A stretch of DNA of 64,000 nucleotides from Polycladidibacter stylochi. Lineage in GTDB: Bacteria; Pseudomonadota; Alphaproteobacteria; Rhizobiales; Stappiaceae. The DNA lies in the NCBI RefSeq assembly GCF_001562055.1, contig NZ_LLWE01000024.1:496001-560000 (forward strand), read 5' to 3'. Made by a program: the position numbers and the translations under genes. The notes under the pieces are model-generated. The model was not told where the DNA came from. It worked only from the letters and a program-made list of their open reading frames with translations, and did no database searches. This document shows, one piece after another, positions 11,071 through 19,907 of the stretch; within the stretch, counting starts at the first letter, position 1; every line of letters begins with the position of its first letter.

Positions 11071-12219
11071 TGGCGAATCATTGCGCTGGGAAAGATATTC
11101 GCTCGAACGCATTTCAATGAGCCGTGAGGCTGTGCGGTCAAACTCGAATGCTTCAGTGCCTTGTTTGGCCTGATAAAGCTCTTGTGGTTGTGCAGCCGCC
11201 ATAATAACCAATTTGTTTTTATTATCATACAGCGTATCAATTAAATTGATGAAGCGCTTTGCTTCATTGCGACGCGATTCATTCAGTGCTGGTACCGCTT
11301 CCAAAAAGATCGTGTGGTATGCGTGGGCTATTCTCAAGTAGTCCGATGCCCCCAGAGGTTGGGCGCAAAGCTCATCAAACGTGAACCAAGCAACACCGCT
11401 TGCCGTTTTTGAAATGGCAATATTGCGACCTTTGTTGTGCAATGTCTCGCTGTGAGCTGGAAGACCATAGGTTAAAGATGCCCATAGGTTGGCCATATCT
11501 TGATCAGCTTGTGGGCCTAGCGGGCTTAAGTAGACTTCTGCATCCCCGAGTTTTTCCAGGCGATAATCAGTTGACGAGTCAAGGCACACGACATCAACCT
11601 GCTGCTTGATCATATCAATGAAAGGCAGGATGTGGCTGCGGTTCAGGCCATCTTTATAGAGGTTGTCCGGCTCCACATTGGAAGTGGCTACGACCACCAC
11701 CCCATGTTCGAATAACCGTGAAAACAGGCGGCCAATGAGCATGGCATCCGCAATATCGGTGATGGTAAACTCATCAAAGCACAGGAGTTGTAAACCTTCA
11801 CCTACCGCATCGGCTACAGGTAGCACAGGGTCGGTGTCCTTGCGTTTGCCCTCGGATATTTCTGCACGCAACTGCTTCATGCGGTTATGGATGTCTTCCA
11901 TAAACTCATGAAAGTGGGAGCGAATTTTACCTTCCGTAGGTGCAAGGTCAAAAAACAAATCCATCAGCATGGTTTTACCGCGGCCCACAGAGCCCCAAAT
12001 GTAAACACCTTTGGTGATGTCTTGTTCTTTTTTGTTTTTAGAAAATAATTTGGAAAAAAAGCTTTGTTGTTGAGCCGCCGGTTTTTCTGCTAGCCTTAAA
12101 TTAAGTTGGTCTAGCCTATTTATAACCTCAAGCTGTGCGGGGTCTTGAGAGATATTTCCCGATGCGACCAATTCTTGATATCGGCTCATGACAGTATTCT
12201 GATTAATGACAAAGGTCAT
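11065..12219 (-). CDS. zapE: Cell division protein ZapE / AFG1-like ATPase
   Basis: AFG1/ZapE-family P-loop ATPase, 384 residues, normal for the family. In E. coli ZapE affects Z-ring stability, and mitochondrial AFG1 helps clear respiratory-chain subunits. Seen: Walker A WGSVGRGKTMLMDLFF (about residues 90-105), RSHFHEFM, Walker B LLCFDEFTITDIADAML (about 170), and the sensor region VVVATSNVEPDNLY (about 200). The first ATG has GGAA 7 bases upstream; an alternative ATG lies at 12189. It stands just upstream of mdh on the same strand, an arrangement I recall from rhizobia. It carries no visible signal peptide or membrane segment. Confidence 0.93.
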   Translation of the reverse strand: MTFVINQNTVMSRYQELVASGNISQDPAQLEVINRLDQLNLRLAEKPAAQQQSFFSKLFSKNKKEQDITKGVYIWGSVGRGKTMLMDLFFDLAPTEGKIRSHFHEFMEDIHNRMKQLRAEISEGKRKDTDPVLPVADAVGEGLQLLCFDEFTITDIADAMLIGRLFSRLFEHGVVVVATSNVEPDNLYKDGLNRSHILPFIDMIKQQVDVVCLDSSTDYRLEKLGDAEVYLSPLGPQADQDMANLWASLTYGLPAHSETLHNKGRNIAISKTASGVAWFTFDELCAQPLGASDYLRIAHAYHTIFLEAVPALNESRRNEAKRFINLIDTLYDNKNKLVIMAAAQPQELYQAKQGTEAFEFDRTASRLIEMRSSEYLSQRNDSPN

Positions 12220-12283
12220 ATAAAATTCCGATCACAAAAGTAAATGTCCTGCCTGAAATACTGGAGGTAAGGTAACTCTGGCA

Positions 12284-12312
12284 AGAAAAAAAGCCCGGCT
12301 GATTGCCGAGCT
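12284..12312 (-). terminator. Intrinsic terminator after the Omp19-like gene
   Basis: Stem AGCTCGGC/GCCGGGCT (minus-strand reading; one G-U pair) with a 5-base loop, directly followed by seven T residues. It lies 40 bases past the stop of the lipoprotein gene. Confidence 0.85.
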
Positions 12313-12351
12313 CGTTCATAAACTCATTAAACAAGGCGCTTGGGCTTCAAT

Positions 12352-12858
12352 CTAACGTTGGAAGCTAATTGGGGCACCACCAACAGTTTGGCCGGAAAAT
12401 GCAGCGCCACCACCGCTTAGGGTTGCCAAATTACCACCGGCTGCGTCTTTCAATACCACTTGATTGCCGTTGAGGTTCCATGCAGCAATTGAAGATAGGC
12501 TGGGGTCGTTACAGCCGCGGGTGTTAGCCCGATAACCGCCACTCCATGTGGTAAGTGTCATGAATAGCTTACAGTTGTCACCGCCAGAGGCAACTGTCCA
12601 GCCGCCAAGCAGGTCGGTGCGGCCCAAACCGGCTCTTTGAGTAGCTGGCGGTGCGCTGGCAATTTGTGTTTCAGGGGCAGCAGCCGCCTGCACAGGCTGG
12701 CCAGCGGGTGACACAGGCTGCAATTCACCAGGTGTTACAGCTGGTACAGGGGTCGCCGGTAGTGGGGAGACATAACTGCGCGTGTAACTGGTCCGCATAC
12801 AGGCCGCTGTTGACACGGCTAGTAACGATACAAGCGCGATTGTCATGCTGCGATTCAT
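12352..12858 (-). CDS. Omp19/Inh-family outer membrane lipoprotein
   Basis: 168-residue predicted lipoprotein related to Brucella Omp19 and to the bacterial metalloprotease inhibitor (Inh/AprI) fold. The start at 12858 (MNRSMTIALVSLLAVSTAACM) gives a short signal peptide with a lipidation cysteine at residue 20 (TAAC box). AGGA lies 8 bases upstream; the frame stays open to 12939 but that extension would bury the signal. A Pro/Ala/Gln-rich spacer (about residues 30-80) precedes the inhibitor-like domain. That domain has LGGWTVASGGDNCKL, the paired cysteine in NTRGCNDPSL, and the end AFSGQTVGGAPISFQR, closely matching the C-terminal pattern I recall for Omp19. The gene stands alone with its own terminator. 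Confidence 0.88.
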   Translation of the reverse strand: MNRSMTIALVSLLAVSTAACMRTSYTRSYVSPLPATPVPAVTPGELQPVSPAGQPVQAAAAPETQIASAPPATQRAGLGRTDLLGGWTVASGGDNCKLFMTLTTWSGGYRANTRGCNDPSLSSIAAWNLNGNQVVLKDAAGGNLATLSGGGAAFSGQTVGGAPISFQR

Positions 12859-13204
12859 ATCTATTTTCCTAGTCCTTAGGGATTCGTTAAGCTTAATAAG
12901 CCGTCGCTCGACGACAGGTTGCAATAAAATGGTAAACACAGAAAGAACTAATCCGAAGAAAAGTCAACAAAATGGCAAAATAGCATACTGAAATGGTATT
13001 GTTGTGCGGCTCTAAGAGCATTCCCCCGTATTTTTCAATCCCTAATAATCTGTATCTAGATGTTATTATTAGGATTTATTTGCCACTGTGTAATTATAGT
13101 GTGATTTTACAAATCACAGAATCATCCACAGCCTGATAACTCTCATAAAAATGGCGCCAATTTGCATTGACGCCATTTCTGGATGTTTTCGAGCCAACCT
13201 GTAA
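12859..13204. other. Intergenic region, 346 bp
   Basis: Holds the minus-strand terminator of the sugar-transporter operon at 13145-13178 and the upstream region of the lipoprotein gene. Otherwise it is AT-rich. I see no open frame or RNA motif I can support. Confidence 0.5.
13145..13178 (-). terminator. Terminator after the gts-like operon
   Basis: Arms AAATGGCG (13149-13156) and CGCCATTT (13171-13178) pair perfectly across a 14-base loop. On the minus strand they are followed by TTTTAT. It lies about 27 bases beyond the stop of the ABC ATPase gene. Confidence 0.75.
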
Positions 13205-14317
13205 TTAGGAAATAAGCTCTTCGGTGACAGGGTCAAACAAACAGGCCCGAGAGATATCCAGCGCAAAACCCATAGACTCACCAGGGGCACATGCGTGGAT
13301 TGGGGATACTCGGGCAATGCTGTCTTTCCCGGCCAATTTGATAATGCACAAGGTATCTGCGCCGGTTGGTTCTACAACCTCAACATCACAGTGAAGTGTC
13401 GCTAAGTCCTTCTCGGCATTTTCCAGTTGCGTAATCATTTCTGGACGAATACCCAAAATCACCTCACGCCCAAGCAACTGCGAAAGCTTGTCGTTATTTC
13501 GCATGGGTACAAACTGGTTTTCGCTCTTTCCTTGGTATTGAACGGCCAAGTGTACGCCTATTTCATTCCCTTGTTGGGCAACCGTTACAGGAAGGAAGTT
13601 CATAGAAGGGGAGCCGACAAAACCGGCCACAAACATATTCGCCGGGCGCGAATAGATTTCGGCTGGTGTTGCAAATTGCTGTACAACACCACCTTTCAAT
13701 ATGGCGATTCTGTCGGCAAGCGTCATTGCCTCAATCTGGTCATGGGTTACATAAACCATGGTGGCTTTCAGCGAAGTGTGCAGCTTTTTGATTTCGTGCC
13801 GCATCTCTACCCGTAGTTTTGCATCAAGGTTAGAAAGCGGTTCGTCAAACAGGAAGATTTTAGGGCGGCGTACTAAGGCGCGCCCCATAGCCACCCTTTG
13901 GCGTTGACCACCGGATAGTTGAGCCGGTTTGCGGTTTAACAGATGGTCAATTTGCAACATTTTAGCAACGCTGTTGACTAACTCGTCGCGTTTTTCTTTT
14001 TCCACCCCGCGCATTTCCAAGCCAAAACTAATGTTTTTGGCAACAGTCATATTGGGGTAGAGCGCATAGCTTTGAAAAACCATCGCAATATCGCGGTTTT
14101 TCGGGTGGATATCGTTAACGATTTCACCGTCAATTCGAATATCGCCACTGGAGATACTCTCAAGACCGGCAATCATATTGAGCAAGGTAGATTTACCGCA
14201 CCCTGATGAACCTAACAGTACCACCAGTTCGCCGTCGTTTAACTCCATAGAAATGTCATTTAAAACTTCTACCGAGCCGTATTTTTTACCTGCATTATTA
14301 ATTGTGAGCGTAGCCAT
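13205..14317 (-). CDS. gtsD: Sugar ABC transporter ATP-binding protein (MalK/UgpC/GtsD type)
   Basis: Cytoplasmic ATPase of a CUT1-family sugar importer, 370 residues. Seen: Walker A GSSGCGKSTL (about 36-45), Q-loop FQSYALYPNM, the signature LSGGQRQRVAMGRAL (about 135), Walker B IFLFDEPLSNLDAKLR, the H-loop VTHDQIEAMTL (about 190), and a C-terminal TOBE/regulatory domain ending in VTEELIS. It is the last gene of the four-gene transporter operon, 11 bases after the second permease. MalK-type proteins are sometimes shared by several importers, so it could serve others too. The assignment as GtsD rests on the neighbouring genes. Confidence 0.93.
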   Translation of the reverse strand: MATLTINNAGKKYGSVEVLNDISMELNDGELVVLLGSSGCGKSTLLNMIAGLESISSGDIRIDGEIVNDIHPKNRDIAMVFQSYALYPNMTVAKNISFGLEMRGVEKEKRDELVNSVAKMLQIDHLLNRKPAQLSGGQRQRVAMGRALVRRPKIFLFDEPLSNLDAKLRVEMRHEIKKLHTSLKATMVYVTHDQIEAMTLADRIAILKGGVVQQFATPAEIYSRPANMFVAGFVGSPSMNFLPVTVAQQGNEIGVHLAVQYQGKSENQFVPMRNNDKLSQLLGREVILGIRPEMITQLENAEKDLATLHCDVEVVEPTGADTLCIIKLAGKDSIARVSPIHACAPGESMGFALDISRACLFDPVTEELIS

Positions 14318-14328
14318 GGTAGCGCCCC

Positions 14329-15216
14329 TTAACCTTTAACTGAACCAGCGGTGAGGCCACGGACGAAGTAACGTCCTGCGACAATGTAAACAAACAACGT
14401 TGGGGCGGCGGCGATGAGCGCGGCAGCCATATCAATGTTGTAGTGTTTCACGCCAGTTGTTGTGTTGATGAGGTTGTTCAGGGCAACGGTCAGCGGCTGT
14501 GCACCACCTGTTGTAAAGCTTGCCCCGAATAAAAAGTCGTTCCAGATTTGTGTAAACTGCCAGATAATCGTCACCACAATGATTGGTGGTGATAATGGCA
14601 GCATGATACGCCAGTAAATTCTGAAAAAGCCTGCGCCATCAATCGTGGCAGCCTTCACCAAATCATCGGGTATGCTCACATAGTAATTACGGAAAAACAG
14701 CGTTGTAAATCCAAGCCCATAAACCACATGCACTAAAATGAGGCCGTTTACTGTATTGGCTATGCCAAGCATTCCGAGTGTTTGTGCCATAGGTAATATG
14801 ACCACCTGGAACGGAATAAAGCATCCAAACAGCATGAGTGAAAAAATAATATTTGCGCCGCGGAAGCGGTATTTGGTTAGTGCATAGCCAGTTATTGAGC
14901 CTAGGAAGGTGGATATGAGTACCGCCGGAACGGACATGGAGATAGAGTTGATAAAGTATGGCTTCAGGCCAGTACATTCCACGCCGATACAAGCTTGTGA
15001 CCAGGCTTTATGCCAAGCAGAGACATTAAATTCGTGCGGTAACGACAACAAGGCACCGCCACGGATTTCGGCTAAATCTTTGAATGAGGTCGAAACCACC
15101 ACATAAAGAGGGGCAAGATACCATATCGCAAAAACTGCGAGTGTTAAGTAGATAAGAAAGCGGCCGATATAACGCCCCTTACCGTCTGTTCCTGGAAGGC
15201 GATCGCGATTAGCCAT
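14329..15216 (-). CDS. gtsC: Sugar ABC transporter permease (MalG/GtsC type)
   Basis: Inner-membrane permease of 295 residues with six predicted membrane spans: one near residues 20-40, the rest between about 100 and 285. The cytoplasmic EAA-type loop that contacts the ATPase is IPDDLVKAATIDGAGFFRIYWRIMLP split around residues 190-215. The N-terminal MANRDRLPGTDGKGR is hydrophilic. It overlaps the upstream permease gene by 8 bases, a sign of translational coupling. Sequence and order match the glucose/mannose GtsABCD importer of pseudomonads as I remember it. Confidence 0.92.
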   Translation of the reverse strand: MANRDRLPGTDGKGRYIGRFLIYLTLAVFAIWYLAPLYVVVSTSFKDLAEIRGGALLSLPHEFNVSAWHKAWSQACIGVECTGLKPYFINSISMSVPAVLISTFLGSITGYALTKYRFRGANIIFSLMLFGCFIPFQVVILPMAQTLGMLGIANTVNGLILVHVVYGLGFTTLFFRNYYVSIPDDLVKAATIDGAGFFRIYWRIMLPLSPPIIVVTIIWQFTQIWNDFLFGASFTTGGAQPLTVALNNLINTTTGVKHYNIDMAAALIAAAPTLFVYIVAGRYFVRGLTAGSVKG

Positions 15217-16120
15217 TCTTTTTACCTCTCAACTCGGAGTAGAGATAGGGAATCATGATGGCGGCAACAGTTGCCAACATCATCATGGCTGATGCGGCAC
15301 CAATTCCGATTTGGTTACGGCGGAACGTCATCTCGTACATAAAATTCGCCGGTAGGGTTGAGGCGTATCCCGGTCCACCACCCGTTAAGGCTACGACCAA
15401 ATCGAAGCTCTTAATGGCCAAGTGCGAGAGTATAACAAATGCCGATAGAAAAACAGGACGCATGGAAGGGAGTATGATGCCCATATAAATGCGGGTATTG
15501 CTGGCACCATCTAGATAAGCTGCCTTGATGATCTCTTGATCGACAGAACGTAGCGCAGAAAGAAACAGGGCCATAACAAAGCCGGATGCCTGCCAAACTG
15601 CAGCAATCACAACCACGTAGATGGACATATCCTTATCGACAATCCAGTTGAACGAAAAGCTCTCCCAGCCAAGTGATTGAAAATATGCTTCCAGTCCCAA
15701 AGACGGGTTCAACATCCATTTCCAAGCTGTACCTGTCACAATAAAGCTGATGGCCATTGGGTAGAGGTAGATCGTGCGCAGTGCACCCTCTGCACGTATG
15801 TGCTGGTCAAGCAGAACGGCTAGCAGGCAGCCAATGATAATGGCAACAATTATGAAAAGGCTGGCGAAAACAAATAGGTTTGAGTAGGCGACATCCCAGC
15901 GGTCCATGGAAAATAACCGCGTGTACTGGCGTAAGCCATCAAGCTTGTATACTGGCAACATTTTCGATTTGGTGAAGGAAACATATCCTGTCCAAATGAT
16001 GAAGCCATAAACAAACACAAGGATGAGCAGAAAACTGGGCGCGACAACTATTTGTGGCAGTCGTTCGGCCAGACGGTCCAGCAATTTAGGCCGACCTCTT
16101 TCTTGAGCTCTATTTGGCAT
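15209..16120 (-). CDS. gtsB: Sugar ABC transporter permease (MalF/GtsB type)
   Basis: First permease of the importer, 303 residues, six predicted membrane helices. Characteristic stretches include IVVAPSFLLILVFVYG (helix 1), LAVLLDQHIRAEGALRTIYL, YPMAISFIVTGTAWKWMLNP, and the EAA loop IIKAAYLDGASNTRIYMGII (about residues 205-225). Those helix and loop sequences strongly resemble pseudomonad GtsB from memory. Upstream, a 137-base gap with a GC-rich hairpin separates it from the binding-protein gene. Confidence 0.92.
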   Translation of the reverse strand: MPNRAQERGRPKLLDRLAERLPQIVVAPSFLLILVFVYGFIIWTGYVSFTKSKMLPVYKLDGLRQYTRLFSMDRWDVAYSNLFVFASLFIIVAIIIGCLLAVLLDQHIRAEGALRTIYLYPMAISFIVTGTAWKWMLNPSLGLEAYFQSLGWESFSFNWIVDKDMSIYVVVIAAVWQASGFVMALFLSALRSVDQEIIKAAYLDGASNTRIYMGIILPSMRPVFLSAFVILSHLAIKSFDLVVALTGGGPGYASTLPANFMYEMTFRRNQIGIGAASAMMMLATVAAIMIPYLYSELRGKKNG

Positions 16121-16208
16121 GTTTTAATTCTCATGAATTCCAAGGGGCGCCAGCTGCATGAACAGCTGGTGCATTGATACAGTTGAAACGCTTAAGCACT
16201 TACGTCGC

Positions 16209-16243
16209 GGGCGCGGGTGAGTGGGGGAGAGAACCCCGCGCCC
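16209..16243 (-). terminator. GC-rich hairpin between binding-protein and permease genes
   Basis: Perfect 9-bp stem GGGCGCGGG (16209-16217) / CCCGCGCCC (16235-16243), starting 15 bases past the binding-protein stop and without a T-run. In ABC operons such structures typically protect the upstream mRNA and allow only part of transcription to continue, giving excess binding protein. That role is inferred. Confidence 0.65.
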
Positions 16244-16257
16244 GTTCCTACCAGCAC

Positions 16258-17502
16258 TTATTGCGCTAACGCAACGTTTTCTGCCAGCTTTTTGGCTGCT
16301 TCCTTGGAAGACATGTCAGAGTTAAAGTGCTCTGTGACAACATCCAAAATTGCACCGCGAACGGCACCGGACTGCACAATCTCATGGGCCATGGAGCCCA
16401 CGAGACTTCCGTTTTTCGCAGTTTCTTTCATGTCATTCATAGACTTAACTGCACAGCTATCGAACTTGGACTGGTCCATGCCCATTCTTGCAGGAACAGA
16501 GCCTTTCAATAAGTTAAAGGTTTCCTGGAACTTCTCACCAAGAATGAGAGAGGCTAGCAGTTGCTGACCTTGAACAAGATCATCGCCCTTCACTTTAAAC
16601 ATGGCAAAGCTGTCAGAGTTAAGGATATAGCCCTTATCCGATGGAGTGCTGGCGCAAATGAAGTCTTTACCGGGAACTTTACCTGCAGCAAGGAACTCGC
16701 CTTTTGCCCAATCGCCCATTATTTGCATGGCTGCTTCGCCGCGCATAACCATTGCGGTTGCGAGGTTCCAGTCACGTCCAGGGAAATCTGGGTCCACATA
16801 ACCCCGGATCTTACGCATTTCGTCAAACACTTTAACCATTGTGTCAGAGTTCAATGCTTCGGGGTCAAGGTCTACAAATGCTTTTTTGTAAAAGTCTGGA
16901 CCGCCAATACCTAAAACAACAGTTTCAAAAACGGTGCCATCTTGCCATGGCTGACCGCCATGAGCGAGTGGAATAATTCCAGCGGCTTTTAGTTTTTCGG
17001 CAACTTGGTTAAACTCTTCCCATGTTGTTGGTACTTTTGCGTCAACTTTGGCAAGCACTTTCGGGTTTGCCCATATCCAGTCTACGCGGTGCACGTTCAC
17101 TGGAACGGCAACATAGTGGCCTTCGTACTTTACAATATCTTGCAATTGTTTTGGTAGAATGTCGTCCCAATGGTACTTATTGGCAACCGCGCTAAGATCG
17201 GCCAACGCTCCCGCTTCGGCCCAATCACGGATATTAACACCCTTAATTTGCACAGCTGCAGGCGGATCACCAGAAAGAACGCGTGCGCGTAAAACTGCTG
17301 CTTGGGCATCGCCGCCCCCGCCGGCAACCGGTGCGTCAATCCATTTACCACCTTTTGCCTCGAAGTCCTTTTTCAATGCTTGTACAGCTTTTGCCTCACC
17401 ACCAGATGTCCAGTAGTGTAATACTTCGGCTGTGGGTTGTGCATTGGCTGTAGAGGCGAGCGCAAACAGAGCAGCAGCGCTACTTAATAATACAGATTTC
17501 AT
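16258..17502 (-). CDS. gtsA: Periplasmic glucose/mannose-type sugar-binding protein
   Basis: Extracellular solute-binding protein family 1, 414 residues. The start at 17502 is chosen because GGGAGGA lies 6 bases upstream; five extra codons to 17517 are open but unlikely. A Sec signal peptide MKSVLLSSAAALFALASTANA precedes QPTAEVLHYWTSGGEAKAV. Segments VAGGGGDAQAAVLRARVLSGDPP, YVAVPVNVHRVDWIW and PLAHGGQPWQD (each noted here in part) match the glucose-binding GtsA proteins of Pseudomonas as I recall them. Glucose or mannose is therefore the likely substrate rather than maltose or glycerol-3-phosphate. It is the first gene of the operon and is divergent from a two-component system. Confidence 0.92.
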   Translation of the reverse strand: MKSVLLSSAAALFALASTANAQPTAEVLHYWTSGGEAKAVQALKKDFEAKGGKWIDAPVAGGGGDAQAAVLRARVLSGDPPAAVQIKGVNIRDWAEAGALADLSAVANKYHWDDILPKQLQDIVKYEGHYVAVPVNVHRVDWIWANPKVLAKVDAKVPTTWEEFNQVAEKLKAAGIIPLAHGGQPWQDGTVFETVVLGIGGPDFYKKAFVDLDPEALNSDTMVKVFDEMRKIRGYVDPDFPGRDWNLATAMVMRGEAAMQIMGDWAKGEFLAAGKVPGKDFICASTPSDKGYILNSDSFAMFKVKGDDLVQGQQLLASLILGEKFQETFNLLKGSVPARMGMDQSKFDSCAVKSMNDMKETAKNGSLVGSMAHEIVQSGAVRGAILDVVTEHFNSDMSSKEAAKKLAENVALAQ

Positions 17503-17585
17503 TGATATTCCTCCCAATAACCAGTAATCCTCACCTTTACTGGTATGCTAATCATATTCCCGTAGAGATATATTTTGCATCAACG

Positions 17586-17603
17586 AAAATGTTTCAAAAT
17601 GTT
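17586..17603. promoter_or_regulatory. Direct repeats, candidate response-regulator site
   Basis: AAAATGTT occurs at 17586-17593 and again at 17596-17603, exactly 10 bases apart start to start. OmpR-family regulators typically bind as tandem dimers to direct repeats spaced about one helical turn. The site lies in the 195-base region shared by the transporter operon and the OmpR-family gene, 84 bases from gtsA and 95 from the regulator. Binding is an inference. Confidence 0.45.
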
Positions 17604-17697
17604 AAAATTGGGTAATGAAGCTGAGTATTGCTCACTCTAGCAGAGTGGTATAAGCTCTCCTTTCCTAAAGAAACTCTAGAATATTCATAAGAAATTG

Positions 17698-18432
17698 ATG
17701 CGACATAGCTCCAAACAACTGCTGATCGTAGATGATGACGAAGAGATATCAGCGCTTACTGCTGAATATCTTTCATCTGTTGGTTTTGAAGTACTTACAG
17801 CAATTTCTGCGGAAGAGGCAGAAAAGACATTAGCTTCCAACACCATTGACCTTATGGTGTTGGACTTGATGCTACCGGGTGAAAGCGGGTTGAGTTTTTG
17901 TCAGCGCATGCAGTCTAAGCTGCACTTGCCTACAATTATCGTATCTGCTGTTACTGGCGAAAATGAGCGGGTTTCTGGCCTTGAGTTAGGTGCTGATGAC
18001 TACTTGGAGAAGCCATTTTCCCCAAGAGAATTGCAGGCAAGAATTTCTGCGGTTTTAAGACGGGCAGAAGATGCGGGTAACAGGCAGGTGTCAAGGCGCT
18101 TTGTGTACCGCTTTGCCGGCTGGCAATTGGATGAAACAGCGCGTAAACTAGTCGCTCCTGATGGTGTTGTGGTTCATCTATCATCATCAGAGTTAGATAC
18201 CTTGCTGCTGCTGTTAAAAAGTCCCGAGGCACCAGTATCGCGTGACACCATAGCAAGCAGTTTGCGCGGTTCGCGGTTGAATCCACTTGATAGAAGTGTT
18301 GATATATTAATCAGTCGTATTCGAAAAAAGCTGGCGCAAACAGATAGTTCAATTGATTATATCTCGACAGTTCGCCATCAAGGTTATTTGATGGCGCTAC
18401 CAATAGAACGTCTATCGAATGCCAACTCATAG
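17698..18432 (+). CDS. OmpR-family response regulator (sugar-transport regulation, GltR-like)
   Basis: 244-residue response regulator. The receiver domain (about 7-120) has the acidic pocket VDDDEE, the phospho-acceptor in VLDLMLPGESG, and KPFSPRELQAR with its conserved Lys. A winged-helix DNA-binding domain (about 145-238) follows, with SSSELDTLLLLL and VDILISRIRKKL. The start is taken as the ATG at 17698; a TTG immediately before it is also in frame. It overlaps the downstream kinase by 14 bases and is divergent from gtsABCD. In pseudomonads the GltR/GtrS pair controls the same transporter type, so control of gts is the natural hypothesis. Confidence 0.88.
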   Translation: MRHSSKQLLIVDDDEEISALTAEYLSSVGFEVLTAISAEEAEKTLASNTIDLMVLDLMLPGESGLSFCQRMQSKLHLPTIIVSAVTGENERVSGLELGADDYLEKPFSPRELQARISAVLRRAEDAGNRQVSRRFVYRFAGWQLDETARKLVAPDGVVVHLSSSELDTLLLLLKSPEAPVSRDTIASSLRGSRLNPLDRSVDILISRIRKKLAQTDSSIDYISTVRHQGYLMALPIERLSNANS

Positions 18433-19885
18433 CCTGCTGTGGATAAAGTCATTTCTCAGCGCTTTTCCACCAAAACGTTTGGAAAAGCGCTTAACGACTA
18501 TTTTTATTCTCTCAATAGCTTTGAGTGCTCTATTAGTTGCCGTTACGTTTAATGCCATAAGCGCAAGGCATTGGGCGATATCAGCTTCACAAACCGCCGG
18601 GTATGAACTTGGTAATAAGCTACAAGCCCTTTTACTTGATCAAAAAGAGCCGGTATCTGCAGAATCGTTGCTCACCTTTACCCGTTTAAGCACCAGTCGC
18701 CCGCCAATAAGCAAAGAAACGGTGCCTTTAATTATTAAATTCAAGGGGCATCGGTTGCGGGCTGCAATACTTTTTAGCGCTCGACCTCCACTGCCGGGTT
18801 TACTGCAAACTCCGCCACATGTTTTGCCGGATTCATTTGAGCGGCTTGCAGCTCTTTGCCAAGGCATTACAAGGCAAGACTTGGCTGCCAGGCTATTTAT
18901 AAACTTTGGCGATGAGCGTCCGCCTTTGTTGGTAGATGCTACAAGTCTGTGGCAAGACAGATTGCCAGAAACCTTTGTGTTTATTGCAGCTATTTTACTG
19001 TTATGTGCGCTTGCTTACATTGTTACCGGTATTTCGAAAGCAATAAGTATTCCTTTTGAGATGCTTGCAAAAGGGCATACTCAGCTGCCGGATTACTATG
19101 TAAGTAAAGAAGCTTACAAGCTGGCGGAGCGTATTGAAAATGACGCCAAGCAAAAAGAAAATATGCTGGCTGAGCAGACCCGCATGTTGGCCTCTATTAG
19201 CCATGACTTACGTACGCCAGCCACCAGATTACGTTTGCGTTTAGAGCAGGTGCAAAATGATCAACTGCGTGACAAAATGGTGGGCGACATTGAAGAAATG
19301 ACAAGGCTTATTGTCTCAAGCCTTGATTTCTTGCGATTTGAAGCGAGCAACGAAGAAGAAACAGACTTGTCTTTAGCCTCACTTCTTGAATCAATTTGTG
19401 ATGATTATGCTGACATGGGTGAGTGTGTTCGCCTTGATATTACCAATCAAATAAGAACAGACCAGACCCGAAGTGTGTTTGGGGGTGGCGGGACTGTATC
19501 GCTCAAATTACAAACGCGTGCAGTCATGAAAGGCCGTTCGGCGGGCTTGCGCCGTGCATTCACCAATTTAATTGATAACGCAATCAAGTATGGCGGTGCA
19601 GCCCACATTACCTTAGAAACCCATTCACCCGATTATTTGTATGTAATCGTTTCGGACCCTGGACCGGGTATTCCAAAAGACTTGCACCAAAAAGTGTTCG
19701 AACCGTTTTTCCGTTCAGATAATGTGGAGCGTGTGCGCTCTTCTTCTGTCGGCCTTGGGCTTTCCATTGTTAAGCAAGTTATCGAAAAACATGGCGGCAC
19801 AATTACGCTGGGCGACAATGCCGGCCATGGTTTGCAGGTTTATATCTCGTTGCCGCGTAACATTGCAAACAGAGATCAAGGTTAA
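18419..19885 (+). CDS. Sensor histidine kinase partner of the OmpR-type regulator
   Basis: 488-residue membrane histidine kinase. A first transmembrane helix is at about residues 25-48 (IFILSIALSALLVAVTF) and a periplasmic sensor region spans about 50-178. The second helix is at about 180-200 (FVFIAAILLLCALAYIV), followed by a short HAMP-like linker. The phospho-acceptor is in ASISHDLRTPATRLRLRLE (about 258-276). The ATPase domain has NLIDNAIKYG, DPGPGIPKD and GLGLSIVKQVIEKHGG. It overlaps the regulator gene by 14 bases. The signal is unknown; by analogy with pseudomonad GtrS it could be a sugar-acid intermediate, but nothing in the sequence shows that. Confidence 0.9.
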   Translation: MPTHSLLWIKSFLSAFPPKRLEKRLTTIFILSIALSALLVAVTFNAISARHWAISASQTAGYELGNKLQALLLDQKEPVSAESLLTFTRLSTSRPPISKETVPLIIKFKGHRLRAAILFSARPPLPGLLQTPPHVLPDSFERLAALCQGITRQDLAARLFINFGDERPPLLVDATSLWQDRLPETFVFIAAILLLCALAYIVTGISKAISIPFEMLAKGHTQLPDYYVSKEAYKLAERIENDAKQKENMLAEQTRMLASISHDLRTPATRLRLRLEQVQNDQLRDKMVGDIEEMTRLIVSSLDFLRFEASNEEETDLSLASLLESICDDYADMGECVRLDITNQIRTDQTRSVFGGGGTVSLKLQTRAVMKGRSAGLRRAFTNLIDNAIKYGGAAHITLETHSPDYLYVIVSDPGPGIPKDLHQKVFEPFFRSDNVERVRSSSVGLGLSIVKQVIEKHGGTITLGDNAGHGLQVYISLPRNIANRDQG

Positions 19886-19907
19886 GTACAGAGTGCTATA
19901 CCAAGCT

